NCBI RefSeq assembly: GCF_012910905.1
Contig: NZ_WTVN01000009.1
Coordinates: 59,501 to 123,500 of the forward strand
Length of the DNA: 64,000 nt
From: Aromatoleum toluvorans
GTDB taxonomy: Bacteria; Pseudomonadota; Gammaproteobacteria; Burkholderiales; Rhodocyclaceae
Direction: 5' to 3'
The position numbers and the translations under genes were made by a program. This document shows positions 52,518-62,031 of this stretch, in pieces. Within the stretch, counting starts at the first letter, position 1; every line of letters starts with the position of its first letter. A model generated the notes under the pieces. That model was not told where the DNA came from. It saw only the letters and a program-made list of their open reading frames with translations, and searched no databases.

Positions 52518-54125
52518 TTACATCCGGAACAGGCCGAACTTCGTCTGCGGGATCGGTGCGTTGAGCGTCGCGGACAGCGACAAGCCCAGCACGCGGCGGC
52601 TCTGCGCCGGGTCGATCACGCCGTCGTCCCACAGACGCGCGGTGGCGTAGTAGGGGTGGCCCTGCACTTCGTATTGTTCGCGGATCGGCGCCTTGAACGC
52701 CTCCTCGTCTTCCTTGCTCCAGGTGCCGCCCTTAGCTTCGATGCCGTCCCGGCGCACCGTCGACAACACGCTCGCGGCCTGCTCGCCGCCCATCACGGAG
52801 ACGCGCGCGTTCGGCCACATCCACAGGAAACGCGGACTGTAAGCGCGGCCGCACATGCCGTAGTTGCCGGCACCGAAGGAGCCGCCCATGATCATCGTCA
52901 GCTTGGGCACCTGGGCAGTCGCGACGGCCGTTACCATCTTCGCGCCATCCTTGGCGATGCCGCCGTTCTCGTACTTGCGGCCGACCATGAAGCCGGTAAT
53001 GTTCTGCAGGAAGAGCAGCGGGATGCCGCGCTGCGCGCACAACTCGACGAAGTGCGCGCCCTTCTGCGCCGACTCGCCGAACAGGATGCCGTTGTTCGCG
53101 ACGATGCCGACCGGGTAGCCGTAGAGCTGGGCGAAGCCGGTCACGAGCGTCGTGCCGTAGCGCGACTTGAATTCGTCGAAGCGCGAGCCGTCGACGATGC
53201 GGGCGATGACTTCGCGCACGTCGTAGGGCTTTCTCGGGTCAGCGGGGATGATGCCGTAGATCTCCTCCGGGTCGTACAGCGGCTCTTCGCCCGCGCCGAC
53301 CTTGAGCGACACAGGCTTCTGGCGATTCAGATTCGATACGATGCGGCGCGCGATGTAGAGCGCGTGGGCGTCGTTCTCGGCGAGGTGGTCCGCGACGCCG
53401 GAGATGCGGGTATGCACGTCGCCGCCGCCGAGGTCTTCGGCGCTGACGACTTCACCGGTCGCGGCCTTCACCAGCGGAGGCCCGCCGAGGAAGATCGTGC
53501 CCTGGTTCCTGACGATCACGGCCTCGTCGCTCATCGCCGGCACGTAGGCGCCACCCGCGGTGCACGAGCCCATCACGACCGCGATCTGCGGGATGCCCTG
53601 CGCGCTCATGTTGGCCTGGTTGAAGAAGATGCGGCCGAAGTGATCGCGGTCGGGGAAGACTTCGTCCTGCGTCGGCAGGTTCGCACCGCCCGAATCGACA
53701 AGGTAGACGCAAGTCAAATTGTTCATCTGCGCGATCTCCTGCGCGCGCAGGTGCTTCTTCACCGTCATCGGGAAGTAGCTGCCGCCCTTCACCGTCGCGT
53801 CGTTGGCGACGATCATGCACTCGACGCCCTTCACGCGGCCGATGCCGGCAATGACGCCCGCGGACGGCGCGTCGTTGTCGTACATACCGTATGCGGCCAT
53901 CTGGCCGATTTCGAGGAAGGGCGTGCCGGGATCGAGCAGGTGATTCACGCGGTCACGCGGCAGCAGTTTTCCGCGCGCGGTGTGCTTTGCACGCGCCGAT
54001 TCGCCACCGCCGAGTGCCACTTCCGCGGCCTTGTCGCGCAGATCGCCGACGAGCTTGCGCATCGCCTCGGCATTGCCCGCGAAGTCCGGGCTGCGCGTGT
54101 TGATGGAAGACTTGATGACGCTCAT
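52518..54125 (-). CDS. liuB: Methylcrotonyl-CoA carboxylase, carboxyltransferase beta subunit
   Basis: Carboxyltransferase (535 residues, the usual MCC beta length) that moves CO2 from carboxybiotin to 3-methylcrotonyl-CoA. Family segments are [61 protein letters not shown], and [13 protein letters not shown]. It lies between liuA and liuD on the same strand, separated from liuA by a 90-base spacer holding a palindromic repeat. Confidence 0.95.
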   Translation of the reverse strand: MSVIKSSINTRSPDFAGNAEAMRKLVGDLRDKAAEVALGGGESARAKHTARGKLLPRDRVNHLLDPGTPFLEIGQMAAYGMYDNDAPSAGVIAGIGRVKGVECMIVANDATVKGGSYFPMTVKKHLRAQEIAQMNNLTCVYLVDSGGANLPTQDEVFPDRDHFGRIFFNQANMSAQGIPQIAVVMGSCTAGGAYVPAMSDEAVIVRNQGTIFLGGPPLVKAATGEVVSAEDLGGGDVHTRISGVADHLAENDAHALYIARRIVSNLNRQKPVSLKVGAGEEPLYDPEEIYGIIPADPRKPYDVREVIARIVDGSRFDEFKSRYGTTLVTGFAQLYGYPVGIVANNGILFGESAQKGAHFVELCAQRGIPLLFLQNITGFMVGRKYENGGIAKDGAKMVTAVATAQVPKLTMIMGGSFGAGNYGMCGRAYSPRFLWMWPNARVSVMGGEQAASVLSTVRRDGIEAKGGTWSKEDEEAFKAPIREQYEVQGHPYYATARLWDDGVIDPAQSRRVLGLSLSATLNAPIPQTKFGLFRM

Positions 54126-54144
54126 ATCGCTCTCCGCAGGGCCG

Positions 54145-54196
54145 CCCCAAGGAGGGCGATCGCCCCCTTGGGGGGCAACGAAGCGGCTTTAGCCGC
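54145..54196. repeat. Palindromic repeat between liuA and liuB
   Basis: CCCCAAGG (54145-54152) and CCTTGGGG (54166-54173) enclose GGCGATCGCC-like sequence, followed by a second hairpin, GCGGCT and AGCCGC (54183-54196). The pattern is typical of GC-rich intergenic repeats in betaproteobacteria. It lies inside the leucine operon and may attenuate or stabilise mRNA. Confidence 0.7.
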
Positions 54197-54215
54197 AAGT
54201 GTGGGGGTCGTCATC

Positions 54216-55388
54216 TCACAGCGTCTCCGCGAAGAGTTCGCGACCGATCAGCATGCGGCGGATCTCGCTCGTGCCGGCGCCGATCTCGTAGAGTTTCGCG
54301 TCGCGCCACAGCCGGCCGGTCGCATATTCGTTGGTGTAGCCGACGCCGCCCAGGGTCTGGATCGACTCACCGGCCATCCAGGTCGCCTTCTCGGCCGAAT
54401 ACAGGATCGCGCCGGCCGCGTCCTTGCGCAGCGTCCGAGCGTGATCGGCGCGGTCGCAGGCCTGGCCGACGGCATACACATAGGCGCGCGTCGCGCTCCA
54501 CACCGAATACATGTCGGCGATCTTGCCCTGCATCAGCTGGAATTCGCCGATCGACTGGCCGAACTGCTTGCGCTCGTGCAGGTAGGGCACGACGACGTCC
54601 ATGCACGCCGCCATGATGCCCAGCGGACCGCCGCACAGCACGGTGCGTTCGTAGTCGAGACCGCTCATCAGCACCTTGACGCCGTTGCCGACGCCGCCCA
54701 GCACGTTCTCTTCCGGCACCTCGACGTCGTCGAAGAACAGCGGGAAGGTGTTCGAGCCGCGCATGCCGAGCTTGTCGAGGTGGGTGCCGTGGCTGAAGCC
54801 CTTCATCCCCTTCTCGATGATGAAGGCAGTGATGCCCTTCGGGCCGGCGCTGGTGTCGGTCTTCGCGTAGACGACCAGCGTGTCGGCGTCGCCGCCGTTG
54901 GTGATCCACATCTTCGAGCCGTTCAGCACGTAACGGTCACCCTTCTTGTCGGCGCGCAGCTTCATCGACACGACGTCGGAACCGGCGTTCGGCTCGCTCA
55001 TCGCCAGCGCACCGACGTGGTCGCCCGAGATCAGCTTGGGCAGGTACTTGTCCTTCTGCGCGGCGTTGCCGTTGCGGCGGATCTGGTTCACGCACAGGTT
55101 GGAGTGCGCGCCGTACGACAGGCCGACGGACGCGGATGCGCGCGAGATTTCTTCCATCGCGATGATGTGTGCGAGGTAGCCCATCTGCGTGCCGCCGTAT
55201 TCCTCTTCGACGGTCATCCCCAGCAGGCCCATGTCGCCGAACTTTTTCCACAGATCGGCGGGGAATTCGTTCTCGCGGTCGATCTCGGCGGCACGCGGCG
55301 CGATCTCGGCCTCGGCGAACTGGCGCACGGCGTCGCGCAACGCCTCGATGGTTTCGCCGTGGTGGAAGTTCAGGCTGGGAATGTTCAT
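54216..55388 (-). CDS. liuA: Isovaleryl-CoA dehydrogenase
   Basis: FAD acyl-CoA dehydrogenase (390 residues) oxidising isovaleryl-CoA to 3-methylcrotonyl-CoA. The catalytic base is Glu247 in [15 protein letters not shown], the helix position characteristic of isovaleryl-CoA dehydrogenase rather than the one used by short-chain enzymes. [27 protein letters not shown] and [16 protein letters not shown] are also typical. ATG 55388 has GGAG upstream. It is the first gene of the operon and is divergent from the AraC regulator; liuC- and liuE-type genes are not in this cluster. Confidence 0.95.
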   Translation of the reverse strand: MNIPSLNFHHGETIEALRDAVRQFAEAEIAPRAAEIDRENEFPADLWKKFGDMGLLGMTVEEEYGGTQMGYLAHIIAMEEISRASASVGLSYGAHSNLCVNQIRRNGNAAQKDKYLPKLISGDHVGALAMSEPNAGSDVVSMKLRADKKGDRYVLNGSKMWITNGGDADTLVVYAKTDTSAGPKGITAFIIEKGMKGFSHGTHLDKLGMRGSNTFPLFFDDVEVPEENVLGGVGNGVKVLMSGLDYERTVLCGGPLGIMAACMDVVVPYLHERKQFGQSIGEFQLMQGKIADMYSVWSATRAYVYAVGQACDRADHARTLRKDAAGAILYSAEKATWMAGESIQTLGGVGYTNEYATGRLWRDAKLYEIGAGTSEIRRMLIGRELFAETL

Positions 55389-55518
55389 GGGGGTCTCCTC
55401 GTTCCTTTGATCGCGTTGGTATCCGGGACGTGCACCGATGAAGCTTAGACGCGCATCGGCAAAACGTCGTGACCGCGTAAGAGTAGGTCGGAGGGCGACG
55501 CATCGGGCGCCAATATGG

Positions 55519-55546
55519 TTGCAAATCCTGCCAAGCCACTTATGAT
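55519..55546 (+). promoter_or_regulatory. Promoter of the AraC gene, predicting a leaderless mRNA
   Basis: TTGCAA (55519-55524) and TATGAT (55541-55546) are 16 bases apart. The -10 ends six bases before the ATG at 55553, so transcription should begin at or within a base of the start codon. No ribosome site is possible in that space. Confidence 0.6.
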
Positions 55547-55552
55547 GCGCCG

Positions 55553-56620
55553 ATGGCAACCGTGATCCCTTCCGTCGGCGACCCCACGCGCGGCCCCGCC
55601 GCGACGCCTGTCGCCTTCATCCGCGCGATCGTCGCGGCCTACCGCCGCTACGGGATCAATCCTGCCAACGCCTTGCGCGAGGCGCAGATTCCACCGGCCG
55701 CGCTCGAAAACCCCGCCGCACGCGTCACCGCCGGGCAGATGGAGATCATGTCGGCGGTGGCGATGCAGGAGCTCGACGACGAGGCGCTGGGCTGGTTCTC
55801 GCGCCGCCTGCCGTGGGGCAGCTACGGCATGCTGTGCCGCGCGTCGGTCACCTCACCCGACCTCGGCGTCGCGCTCAAGCGCTGGTGCCGCCACCATCGC
55901 CTCCTCACGGACGACATCCTGCTGCACCTCGACGACGACGGCGCGGTCGCGACGCTGCGCATCGAAGTCCGCCGCTATCTCGGCGACATGCACGAGTTCT
56001 GCCTCGTGACGCTGCTGCGTTACGTGCTGGGCTATGCGTGCTGGGTGATCGACTCGCGCATCCCCCTGCTCGCGGCCAGCTTCCCCTTCCCTGCCCCGCC
56101 GCATCGCAGCGTCTATCCGCTGCTCTTCCAGGGGCCGGTGCAGTTCGACGCCGAACGCGCCGAGATCCGCTTCGATGCGCAATACCTGCGCCTGCCGCTG
56201 CGGCGCGACGAGGCGGCGCTGCAGCAGATGCTGCGCCGCGCGCTGCCGCTGACGGTGCTGCAATACCGCCGCGACCGCCTGCTGGTGCAGCGCGTGCGCC
56301 ACCTGCTGCGCGAACGGCTCGACGAGGGCGCGACCGCCGAGACGCTGGCCGAACGCCTGCACCTGTCGCCGCGCACGCTGCACCGTCAGCTCGACGAGGA
56401 AGGCGCGTCGCTGCAGGAATTGAAGGACGAGGCGCGGCGCGAACGGGCGATCGAGCTGCTGCGGCGGACGAACCGCACCGTCAAGCAGATCGCGCTATCG
56501 GTCGGTTTTCGCAACGAGAAGAGCTTCGCGCGCGCGTTCCGGCAGTGGACGGGAGAATCGCCGAGCGCCTTTCGCGAGCGCTCAGCGGCGCTCGATGAGG
56601 GCCAGACGGCCCAGGGGTGA
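55553..56620 (+). CDS. AraC-family regulator
   Basis: A 355-residue regulator with an N-terminal sensing domain of the arabinose-binding-like type seen in ArgR/OruR-like AraC proteins (about 15-210), followed by two helix-turn-helix motifs at the C-terminus (about 240-345: [19 protein letters not shown] and [32 protein letters not shown]). It is divergent from liuA with 164 bases between starts, so it is the likely regulator of the leucine/isovalerate genes in place of the MerR-type LiuR known elsewhere. Its 3' end overlaps the convergent DUF3422 gene by 39 bases. Confidence 0.92.
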   Translation: MATVIPSVGDPTRGPAATPVAFIRAIVAAYRRYGINPANALREAQIPPAALENPAARVTAGQMEIMSAVAMQELDDEALGWFSRRLPWGSYGMLCRASVTSPDLGVALKRWCRHHRLLTDDILLHLDDDGAVATLRIEVRRYLGDMHEFCLVTLLRYVLGYACWVIDSRIPLLAASFPFPAPPHRSVYPLLFQGPVQFDAERAEIRFDAQYLRLPLRRDEAALQQMLRRALPLTVLQYRRDRLLVQRVRHLLRERLDEGATAETLAERLHLSPRTLHRQLDEEGASLQELKDEARRERAIELLRRTNRTVKQIALSVGFRNEKSFARAFRQWTGESPSAFRERSAALDEGQTAQG

Positions 56621-57925
56621 AGGAACGGGAACGGGGCGCTTGCCGCCCTGGTGCAGGCGCTCGTGCATGCGCCGCAGGCCGAACCACGCTACGCCCGCCA
56701 CCAGCGGCAGCGCCAGCCCGACTGCGCGATCGACCGGAATGTCGATCCCCCAGCCATTCAGCGCCTTCAGCGCATAGGAGGCCAGGCCGATGCCGTAATA
56801 GGAGAGCGCAACGACGGACAGCCCTTCGACCGCCTGCTGCAATTTCAGCTGCAGGCGCGCATTGCGGCTCAGGCTTTCGAGCACGTTCTGGTTCTGCCGC
56901 TCCTGCGCGAGGCTCACTCGCGTGCGCAGCATGTCGTTGGCGCGGCTGACGTTGCTCGCCAGCGCCTCCTGGCGCTCCGCAACCGACACGCAGGTGTCCA
57001 TCGCCGGCGCCAGGCGACGCTCCATGAACTCGCCGATCGTCGGCACCCCTTCGATGCGCCGCTCGCGCAACTCGCCGATACGGGCCTGCACGATGTGGTA
57101 ATAGGCCTGCGACGCGCTGAAGCGGTATCCGGTACTGAGCGACATCGCACGCGTCTGGCCGTCCAGGTTCGAGATCTCGCGCAGGAGCTCTTCGGCGTCG
57201 GCGTCGATGTCGAGCGCACGCATCTGCGCACCGAAGCCGGCGAGGTCCTCCTCGATGCGGTCGAGCCGCTCGTTGCACTGGCGCGCGAGCGGCAGCGCGA
57301 GCAGGGCCATCATCAGGTAGGTCTCGATCTCGCAGATGCGCTGCACGAGCCGGCCCATCTGGGCTTCGCGCAGTCCGGTGTCGCGGATCAGGAAGCGCGA
57401 GAAGCCATCCGGTCCGACCTGAAAGTCCGTCCAGATCTCACCGCCGGACAGAACCCGGCTGCCGACCCGCGGCGACTTCGGGAGCAGCGCCTGCAACCGC
57501 TCGTCGGCGATGTCGAGCGGTTCGCCCCGCTCGGTGTGGATGTGCGATGCGACGATCACCGCGCCGTCCAGCGACTCGAGCCAGTCGGCCGGCACATGGC
57601 GTATCGCCGGCTGGCCGAAGTCGGCGTCACCGAGCGGGTCGGGTTCAACGAACGTGAAGGTGGAGAACTCGCTGTGGCGCTCCCACTTGATGCGGAAATG
57701 GCCCACATCGTGGAAGAAATGCTGCGCCCCGGATTTGGGCGGAGCGATGCCGAAGCGGTTGCACAGTGATTCGAGCAGCGCGTCGTGCCGCTCGGACTGG
57801 CCATCCCAGTGCACCGCGAGGTGCGAGATGCGCGCGGGCGCATCGATCACCATGAACGGCCGGGAGTGGATTTCGCTGGCGAGCGTCAGACGCAGCGGAT
57901 GATTCAGGGTATTGGCTAGATTCAT
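56582..57925 (-). CDS. DUF3422 membrane protein
   Basis: A 447-residue protein matching the DUF3422 family of unknown function. The N-terminal part is soluble and begins with LNHPLRLTLASEIHSRPF; a helical, coiled-coil-like region follows (about 180-370). Two hydrophobic segments near the C-terminus (about 373-392 and 402-420) suggest a tail-anchored inner-membrane protein. ATG 57925 is used; the TTG two codons earlier is less likely. It overlaps the AraC gene tail to tail by 39 coding bases. Confidence 0.88.
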   Translation of the reverse strand: MNLANTLNHPLRLTLASEIHSRPFMVIDAPARISHLAVHWDGQSERHDALLESLCNRFGIAPPKSGAQHFFHDVGHFRIKWERHSEFSTFTFVEPDPLGDADFGQPAIRHVPADWLESLDGAVIVASHIHTERGEPLDIADERLQALLPKSPRVGSRVLSGGEIWTDFQVGPDGFSRFLIRDTGLREAQMGRLVQRICEIETYLMMALLALPLARQCNERLDRIEEDLAGFGAQMRALDIDADAEELLREISNLDGQTRAMSLSTGYRFSASQAYYHIVQARIGELRERRIEGVPTIGEFMERRLAPAMDTCVSVAERQEALASNVSRANDMLRTRVSLAQERQNQNVLESLSRNARLQLKLQQAVEGLSVVALSYYGIGLASYALKALNGWGIDIPVDRAVGLALPLVAGVAWFGLRRMHERLHQGGKRPVPVPSPLGRLALIERR

Positions 57926-57995
57926 CGGCAAAAAGCCATTAGAGGCGCAATCGAGAGGGCGCCACTATGCGCGACGTGCGCCAGCGATGCGACTC

Positions 57996-58190
57996 TCAGT
58001 TGTAACCGAGCACTGCGACGGTAACGATGTCACGCCGCTCCACTTCCACCTGATAGCCATACATCTGGTTGCGCGGATCGACACAGCGCTTGCGCAGGTT
58101 CACCACCTCGGCGCCCTCGTTCCGCGCGCTGCCGAATTGTCCGCCGACGATTTCGCTTTTTCGTGCTCCGATCTGCTGCTGGGTAATCAT
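57996..58190 (-). CDS. Small protein of unknown function
   Basis: A 64-residue protein starting MITQQQIGARKSEIV and ending with YQVEVERRDIVTVAVLGYN. Its start has a strong ribosome site, AGGAG eight bases upstream. It has no signal peptide or membrane helix; the second half looks beta-rich (YGYQVEVERRDIVTVAVL) and it has a single Cys. I do not recognise the family. It reads toward DUF3422 but is separated by 70 bases. It could be a small regulator or structural protein; the coding call rests on the ribosome site and an uninterrupted, sensible protein. Confidence 0.65.
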   Translation of the reverse strand: MITQQQIGARKSEIVGGQFGSARNEGAEVVNLRKRCVDPRNQMYGYQVEVERRDIVTVAVLGYN

Positions 58191-58387
58191 CTTGCCGTCT
58201 CCTGAGACTGAATGACTCGAAAGAAAGGGAAACAAAACCGGCATCATCGAAACAAATTCCGCCACCCTGCACGTCTTTTCGCGTCTTATTGTCGTGAATG
58301 TCGATTTGCCAGCGCCGATTTTCAACCACGCGAAAAACCGGCTCAAACGAAATAAACTACGAAGATCATGAATCGGAGGAAGTATCC

Positions 58388-59314
58388 ATGCGTCGGCGCA
58401 TTCCCAGTATCGAAGCCCTGGTTGCCTTCGAAGCTGCGGCTCGCCACCTGAACTTCACGCGCGCGGCGGATTCGCTGTCGCTGACGCAAAGCGCGGTGTG
58501 CAAGCAGATCGCCGCACTCGAGGATTATCTCGGCGTTCCCCTCTTCAACCGGATCAAGAAACGCATTTCGCTGACCGAGGCCGGTGCGGTTTACGCGAAG
58601 CGCATCTCCGAAGACCTGGACCGGCTCGAACGCAATACGGTCTCGTTGATGTCGCACCGCGGCGAACGCAATGTGCTGGAGCTCGCGGTCATTCCGACGT
58701 TCGGCTCGCGCTGGCTGATTCCGCGCCTCGCGCAATTCCATGCCGCCAATCAGGGAATTACCGTGAATCTGACGACGCGCTCGGACCCGTTCGTATTTAC
58801 CGAGACGTCCTTCGACGCGGCGATTCATTTCGGCTCGCCGGCATGGCCGGGTGCGATTTCGCATCCGCTATTCGGCGAGGAAATGATCCCGGTTTGCAGC
58901 CCCGAATTGCTCGCGGCCCACCCCTGCCGGGCACCGCGCGATCTCGCCGACCTGCCGCTACTGCATCAGTCGAACCGGCATGCGGCGTGGCAGCGCTGGT
59001 TCCTGGCCGCCGGAGTAAAGGACGTGGACGCGATGGGCGGGCCACGCTTCGACCTGTTCTCGATGCTCGTCGAAGCGGCGTGCGCCGGCCTCGGGGTCGC
59101 GCTGGTGCCCCGTTTCCTCGCGCTGAGCGAGCTCGAATCGGGCCAGCTGATCATCCCCTTCGATCGGCCGCTGCGCTCCGAGATGGGCTATCACCTCGTC
59201 TATCCCGACCCACCGAGCACGAACCCGGCCCTGCGGCGTTTCACCGAATGGCTGCTGGCCGAGGCAGCGGCCTATCGGGGCGCCCCGAAGCCCGCCGCGG
59301 ACCGCACGAAGTAG
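58388..59314 (+). CDS. LysR-family regulator, GcvA-like
   Basis: A 308-residue LysR protein. The N-terminal helix-turn-helix has IEALVAFEAAARHLNFTRAADSLSLTQSAVCKQIAALEDYL, and the effector domain has LAVIPTFGSRWLIPRLAQF and LLHQSNRHAAWQRWF, typical of the GcvA subgroup. ATG 58388 has GGAGG eight bases upstream. No gene is divergent next to it except the small protein at 57996-58190, which is transcribed away and may be a target. It converges on the ornithine cyclodeaminase gene. Confidence 0.93.
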   Translation: MRRRIPSIEALVAFEAAARHLNFTRAADSLSLTQSAVCKQIAALEDYLGVPLFNRIKKRISLTEAGAVYAKRISEDLDRLERNTVSLMSHRGERNVLELAVIPTFGSRWLIPRLAQFHAANQGITVNLTTRSDPFVFTETSFDAAIHFGSPAWPGAISHPLFGEEMIPVCSPELLAAHPCRAPRDLADLPLLHQSNRHAAWQRWFLAAGVKDVDAMGGPRFDLFSMLVEAACAGLGVALVPRFLALSELESGQLIIPFDRPLRSEMGYHLVYPDPPSTNPALRRFTEWLLAEAAAYRGAPKPAADRTK

Positions 59315-59391
59315 CGGCATCGCAGCGCTCCGCCGCAATACCGCCCAATGCCGGAAATGCCCGGCCCCGCAGCCAGCGGGCCCGGAGTAAC

Positions 59392-60468
59392 TCAGGCGAC
59401 CTGCAGCTCGCGGGCCGCCTTGCGCGGCGCGGCGCCGACCGGCACGCTGCCGAACAGATTCTTCGGATCGGCGAGATCGGGGATCAGCGAAATCTCTTCC
59501 TCGACGCCCAGCTCGATCGCCAGATCGCGCATGAAGCGCAGCGCGGAGAAGTCCTCCAGCGCAAAGCCGACCGAGTCGAACACCGTGACTTCGTCCGCCG
59601 CCTGACGGCCCGGCATCTTGCCCGCAAGCACGTTCCACAGCTCGGTCACCGCGAAGTCGGCCGGCATCTGCTGCATGTCGCCTTCGATGCGCGACTGCGG
59701 CTCGAACTCGCAGAACACGCGGCCCATGCGCAGCACGTCCGCGTGCAGCTCGGTCTTGCCCGGGCAGTCGCCGCCCACGGCGTTGATGTGCATGCCCGGC
59801 TCGATCATGTCGGGCGTCAGGATCGTCGCGTTGGTCTTGTCGGCGGTCACGGTCGTGACGATATCGCAGCCCTTCACGGCCTCCTTCGCGCTGGCGAAGC
59901 GCCTCGCAGCGAGGCCCATGCGCTCGAGGTTGCGCGTCAGCTTGTCGGTCGCCGCGGCATCGACGTCGAACAGATGGAACTCGGCAATGCCCAGCAAGTG
60001 ATGAAAGGCCAGCGCCTGGAATTCGCTCTGCGCACCGTTGCCGATCAGCGCCATGCGCCTGCTGTCCGGACGCGCCAGCGCGCGGGCCGCGACCGCCGAG
60101 GTCGCGGCGGTGCGCAGCGCGGTCGTCAGCGTCAGCTCGCTGACCAGGGTCGGCGCACCGGTATCGACGTCGGCGAGCACACCGAAGGCCATCACGGTGC
60201 TCAGGCCGAAGCGGTGGTTCTTCGGATGGCCATTCACGTACTTGAACGAGTACAGCGAATCGTCCGAGATCGGCATCAGCTCGATCACGCCGTCATCCGA
60301 ATGGTTGGCAACGCGAGCCGTCTTCTCGAACTCGGTCCAGCGCAGGAAATCCGCGCGGATGTACTCCGCCATGCCCGCAAGGCAGGTCGCGACGCCCCTT
60401 TCCGCGACCAACTCGGCGGCGCGCTCGGCGCTCAGGAAGCGGGTGGGGATACGGTTGCTGGTCTTCAT
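59392..60468 (-). CDS. Ornithine cyclodeaminase
   Basis: NAD-dependent enzyme (358 residues) converting ornithine to proline and ammonia, of the ornithine cyclodeaminase/mu-crystallin family. The Rossmann loop is MALIGNGAQSEFQALAF near residue 140, and VNGHPKNHRFGLST, TALRTAATSAVAARAL and INAVGGDCPGKTEL are family segments that include substrate-binding residues. The length matches bacterial ornithine cyclodeaminases better than alanine dehydrogenase-like members. It is divergent from an Lrp/AsnC regulator, with a candidate operator between them. Confidence 0.93.
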   Translation of the reverse strand: MKTSNRIPTRFLSAERAAELVAERGVATCLAGMAEYIRADFLRWTEFEKTARVANHSDDGVIELMPISDDSLYSFKYVNGHPKNHRFGLSTVMAFGVLADVDTGAPTLVSELTLTTALRTAATSAVAARALARPDSRRMALIGNGAQSEFQALAFHHLLGIAEFHLFDVDAAATDKLTRNLERMGLAARRFASAKEAVKGCDIVTTVTADKTNATILTPDMIEPGMHINAVGGDCPGKTELHADVLRMGRVFCEFEPQSRIEGDMQQMPADFAVTELWNVLAGKMPGRQAADEVTVFDSVGFALEDFSALRFMRDLAIELGVEEEISLIPDLADPKNLFGSVPVGAAPRKAARELQVA

Positions 60469-60531
60469 GGTCTCGCTCCTCGTTTATTGTCGTGCGATTC
60501 AATGGGGACATGATCGACCAGATTCGTGCCA

Positions 60532-60562
60532 ATCAAAATATCAACAACTGTGCTATTTTGAT
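60532..60562. promoter_or_regulatory. Operator candidate between ornithine cyclodeaminase and Lrp genes
   Basis: Perfect nine-base arms ATCAAAATA (60532-60540) and TATTTTGAT (60554-60562) with a 13-base spacer, so the half-sites are about two helical turns apart. The spacer is AT-rich and lies between the two divergent starts. It fits an Lrp/AsnC-type operator controlling both genes. Confidence 0.6.
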
Positions 60563-60606
60563 AAAAAATTGATCACTCTGAAGCCTCTTTCTGCCATAAC
60601 GACAAG

Positions 60607-61038
60607 ATGGACAATCTGGACCAGCAACTGATCAGCCTCCTGCGCAACAACGCACGCATGAGCGTCGCCAACCTCGCGCACAAGCTCAAGGTGTCGCGCG
60701 GCACCGTCACGAACCGCATCGCCAGGCTCGAAAACGACGGAATCATCGTCGGCTACACGGTGAAACTGCGACCCGACTCGCAGCCCAACGAGATCCGCGC
60801 ATGGATGAGTATCGTCGTCGCCGGCAACGAGACCCGCTCGGTGATCGCCAGCCTGCTCGGCGAACCCGGCGTCGCCTCCCTGCACGACACCAACGGCCGC
60901 TGGGACCTGCTCGCCGAGTTGCGAGCCGAGAACCTCACGGAGCTCTCCAACGTGCTCGAGCGCATCCGCCTGATCCGCAGCATCCAGCAGACCGAAACCA
61001 GCATCCACCTCGCGAGCTACCGCGGCGAAGCCTCCTGA
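60607..61038 (+). CDS. Lrp/AsnC-family regulator
   Basis: A 143-residue regulator with an N-terminal helix-turn-helix (LDQQLISLLRNNARMSVANLAHKLKVSRGTVTNRIARLENDG) and a C-terminal ligand-binding RAM domain. It is divergent from ornithine cyclodeaminase, so ornithine, arginine or proline is a plausible ligand. The start ATG 60607 gives the normal N-terminus. Confidence 0.94.
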   Translation: MDNLDQQLISLLRNNARMSVANLAHKLKVSRGTVTNRIARLENDGIIVGYTVKLRPDSQPNEIRAWMSIVVAGNETRSVIASLLGEPGVASLHDTNGRWDLLAELRAENLTELSNVLERIRLIRSIQQTETSIHLASYRGEAS

Positions 61039-61149
61039 CCGATTCAGCCCTCGCTCTCGGGACGGCGATCGCATGATCCAACATTTAATCCATATCGCAT
61101 GCTGCCGGCGGTATCATTTTGGGACAGCATCATCCGCAAAGGAACGGAC

Positions 61150-61862
61150 ATGGCCGCCCCTGTCCCGCGCTACCGTCAGATCGAAGAATTCCTGCTCGAG
61201 AAGATCCGCAGCGGCACCTATTCGGCCCACCACCAGATCCCCCCTGAAGAGCAACTGGCGCGCGATTTCCGCGTCAGCCGCATGACCGCCAACAAGGCGA
61301 TCCGCGATCTCGTGCAGGACGGCTACCTCGTTCGCCAGCCCGGCCTCGGCACCTTCGTGACCGAGCGCAGCACCAAGTCATCGTTGCCCGAACTCCTCAA
61401 CATCGCCACCGAGGTATCCGGCCGCGGCAACGCATACAGCAACGAGATCCTGCGCTGCGAAGCCATCGACGCCGATGACGAAGTCGCCCTCCACCTCGGC
61501 GTGCGCCTCGGCACGCGCATCTTCCATACAGCGATCGTGCACCGCGAAAACGACTGTCCGATCCAGCTCGAGGAACGCTTCGTCAACCCGAAGTGGGTAC
61601 CCCGCTACCTCGAAGCCGACTTCACCAGGACCACCCCCAGCGACGTTCTCGCCGCGGCCTGCCCCATCTCCGATGTCGAACACGTGGTCGAAGCGGTCCT
61701 CGTCGACGCAGGCACGGCAAGTTCGCTCAGTACCGCCACGACCACCCCCTGCCTGCAGGTGGTCCGCCGCACCTGGTCAGGCGAACACATCATCAGCTAT
61801 GCACGGCTGACCCACCCGGCGACCGCTACAAACTGCGCTCGACCATGCGCAACCGCCGCTGA
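61150..61862 (+). pseudogene. HutC-type GntR regulator with a single-base frameshift
   Basis: Winged-helix GntR domain (about residues 8-72, EEQLARDFRVSRMTANKAIRDLVQDGYLV) followed by a UTRA ligand domain. The reading frame is normal through ISYARLTHP, then leaves the family. One added G in the CCCGGC run at 61815-61820 would restore GDRYKLRSTMRNRR and a stop at 61862, giving the expected 237 residues. Without it, the frame stays open into the next gene. ATG 61150 has AAGGA seven bases upstream. This may be a real mutation or a sequencing error. HutC is used as a family name; no histidine genes are adjacent. Confidence 0.8.
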
Positions 61863-62031
61863 TACGCCTCGCCAGTCCGCGCAAACGGCCACGCACCCGC
61901 CGCGGTGCGCCGTAACGGGATCGCCCGCAGGCGACGTCCGGTCGACAAGGTATCCGCGCGCGAAGCCCGTCGCGGGAACACCCGCCCTCCCCTTCCGTCC
62001 AACTGCAGTTCCTTCGACGGAGGTACAGACA

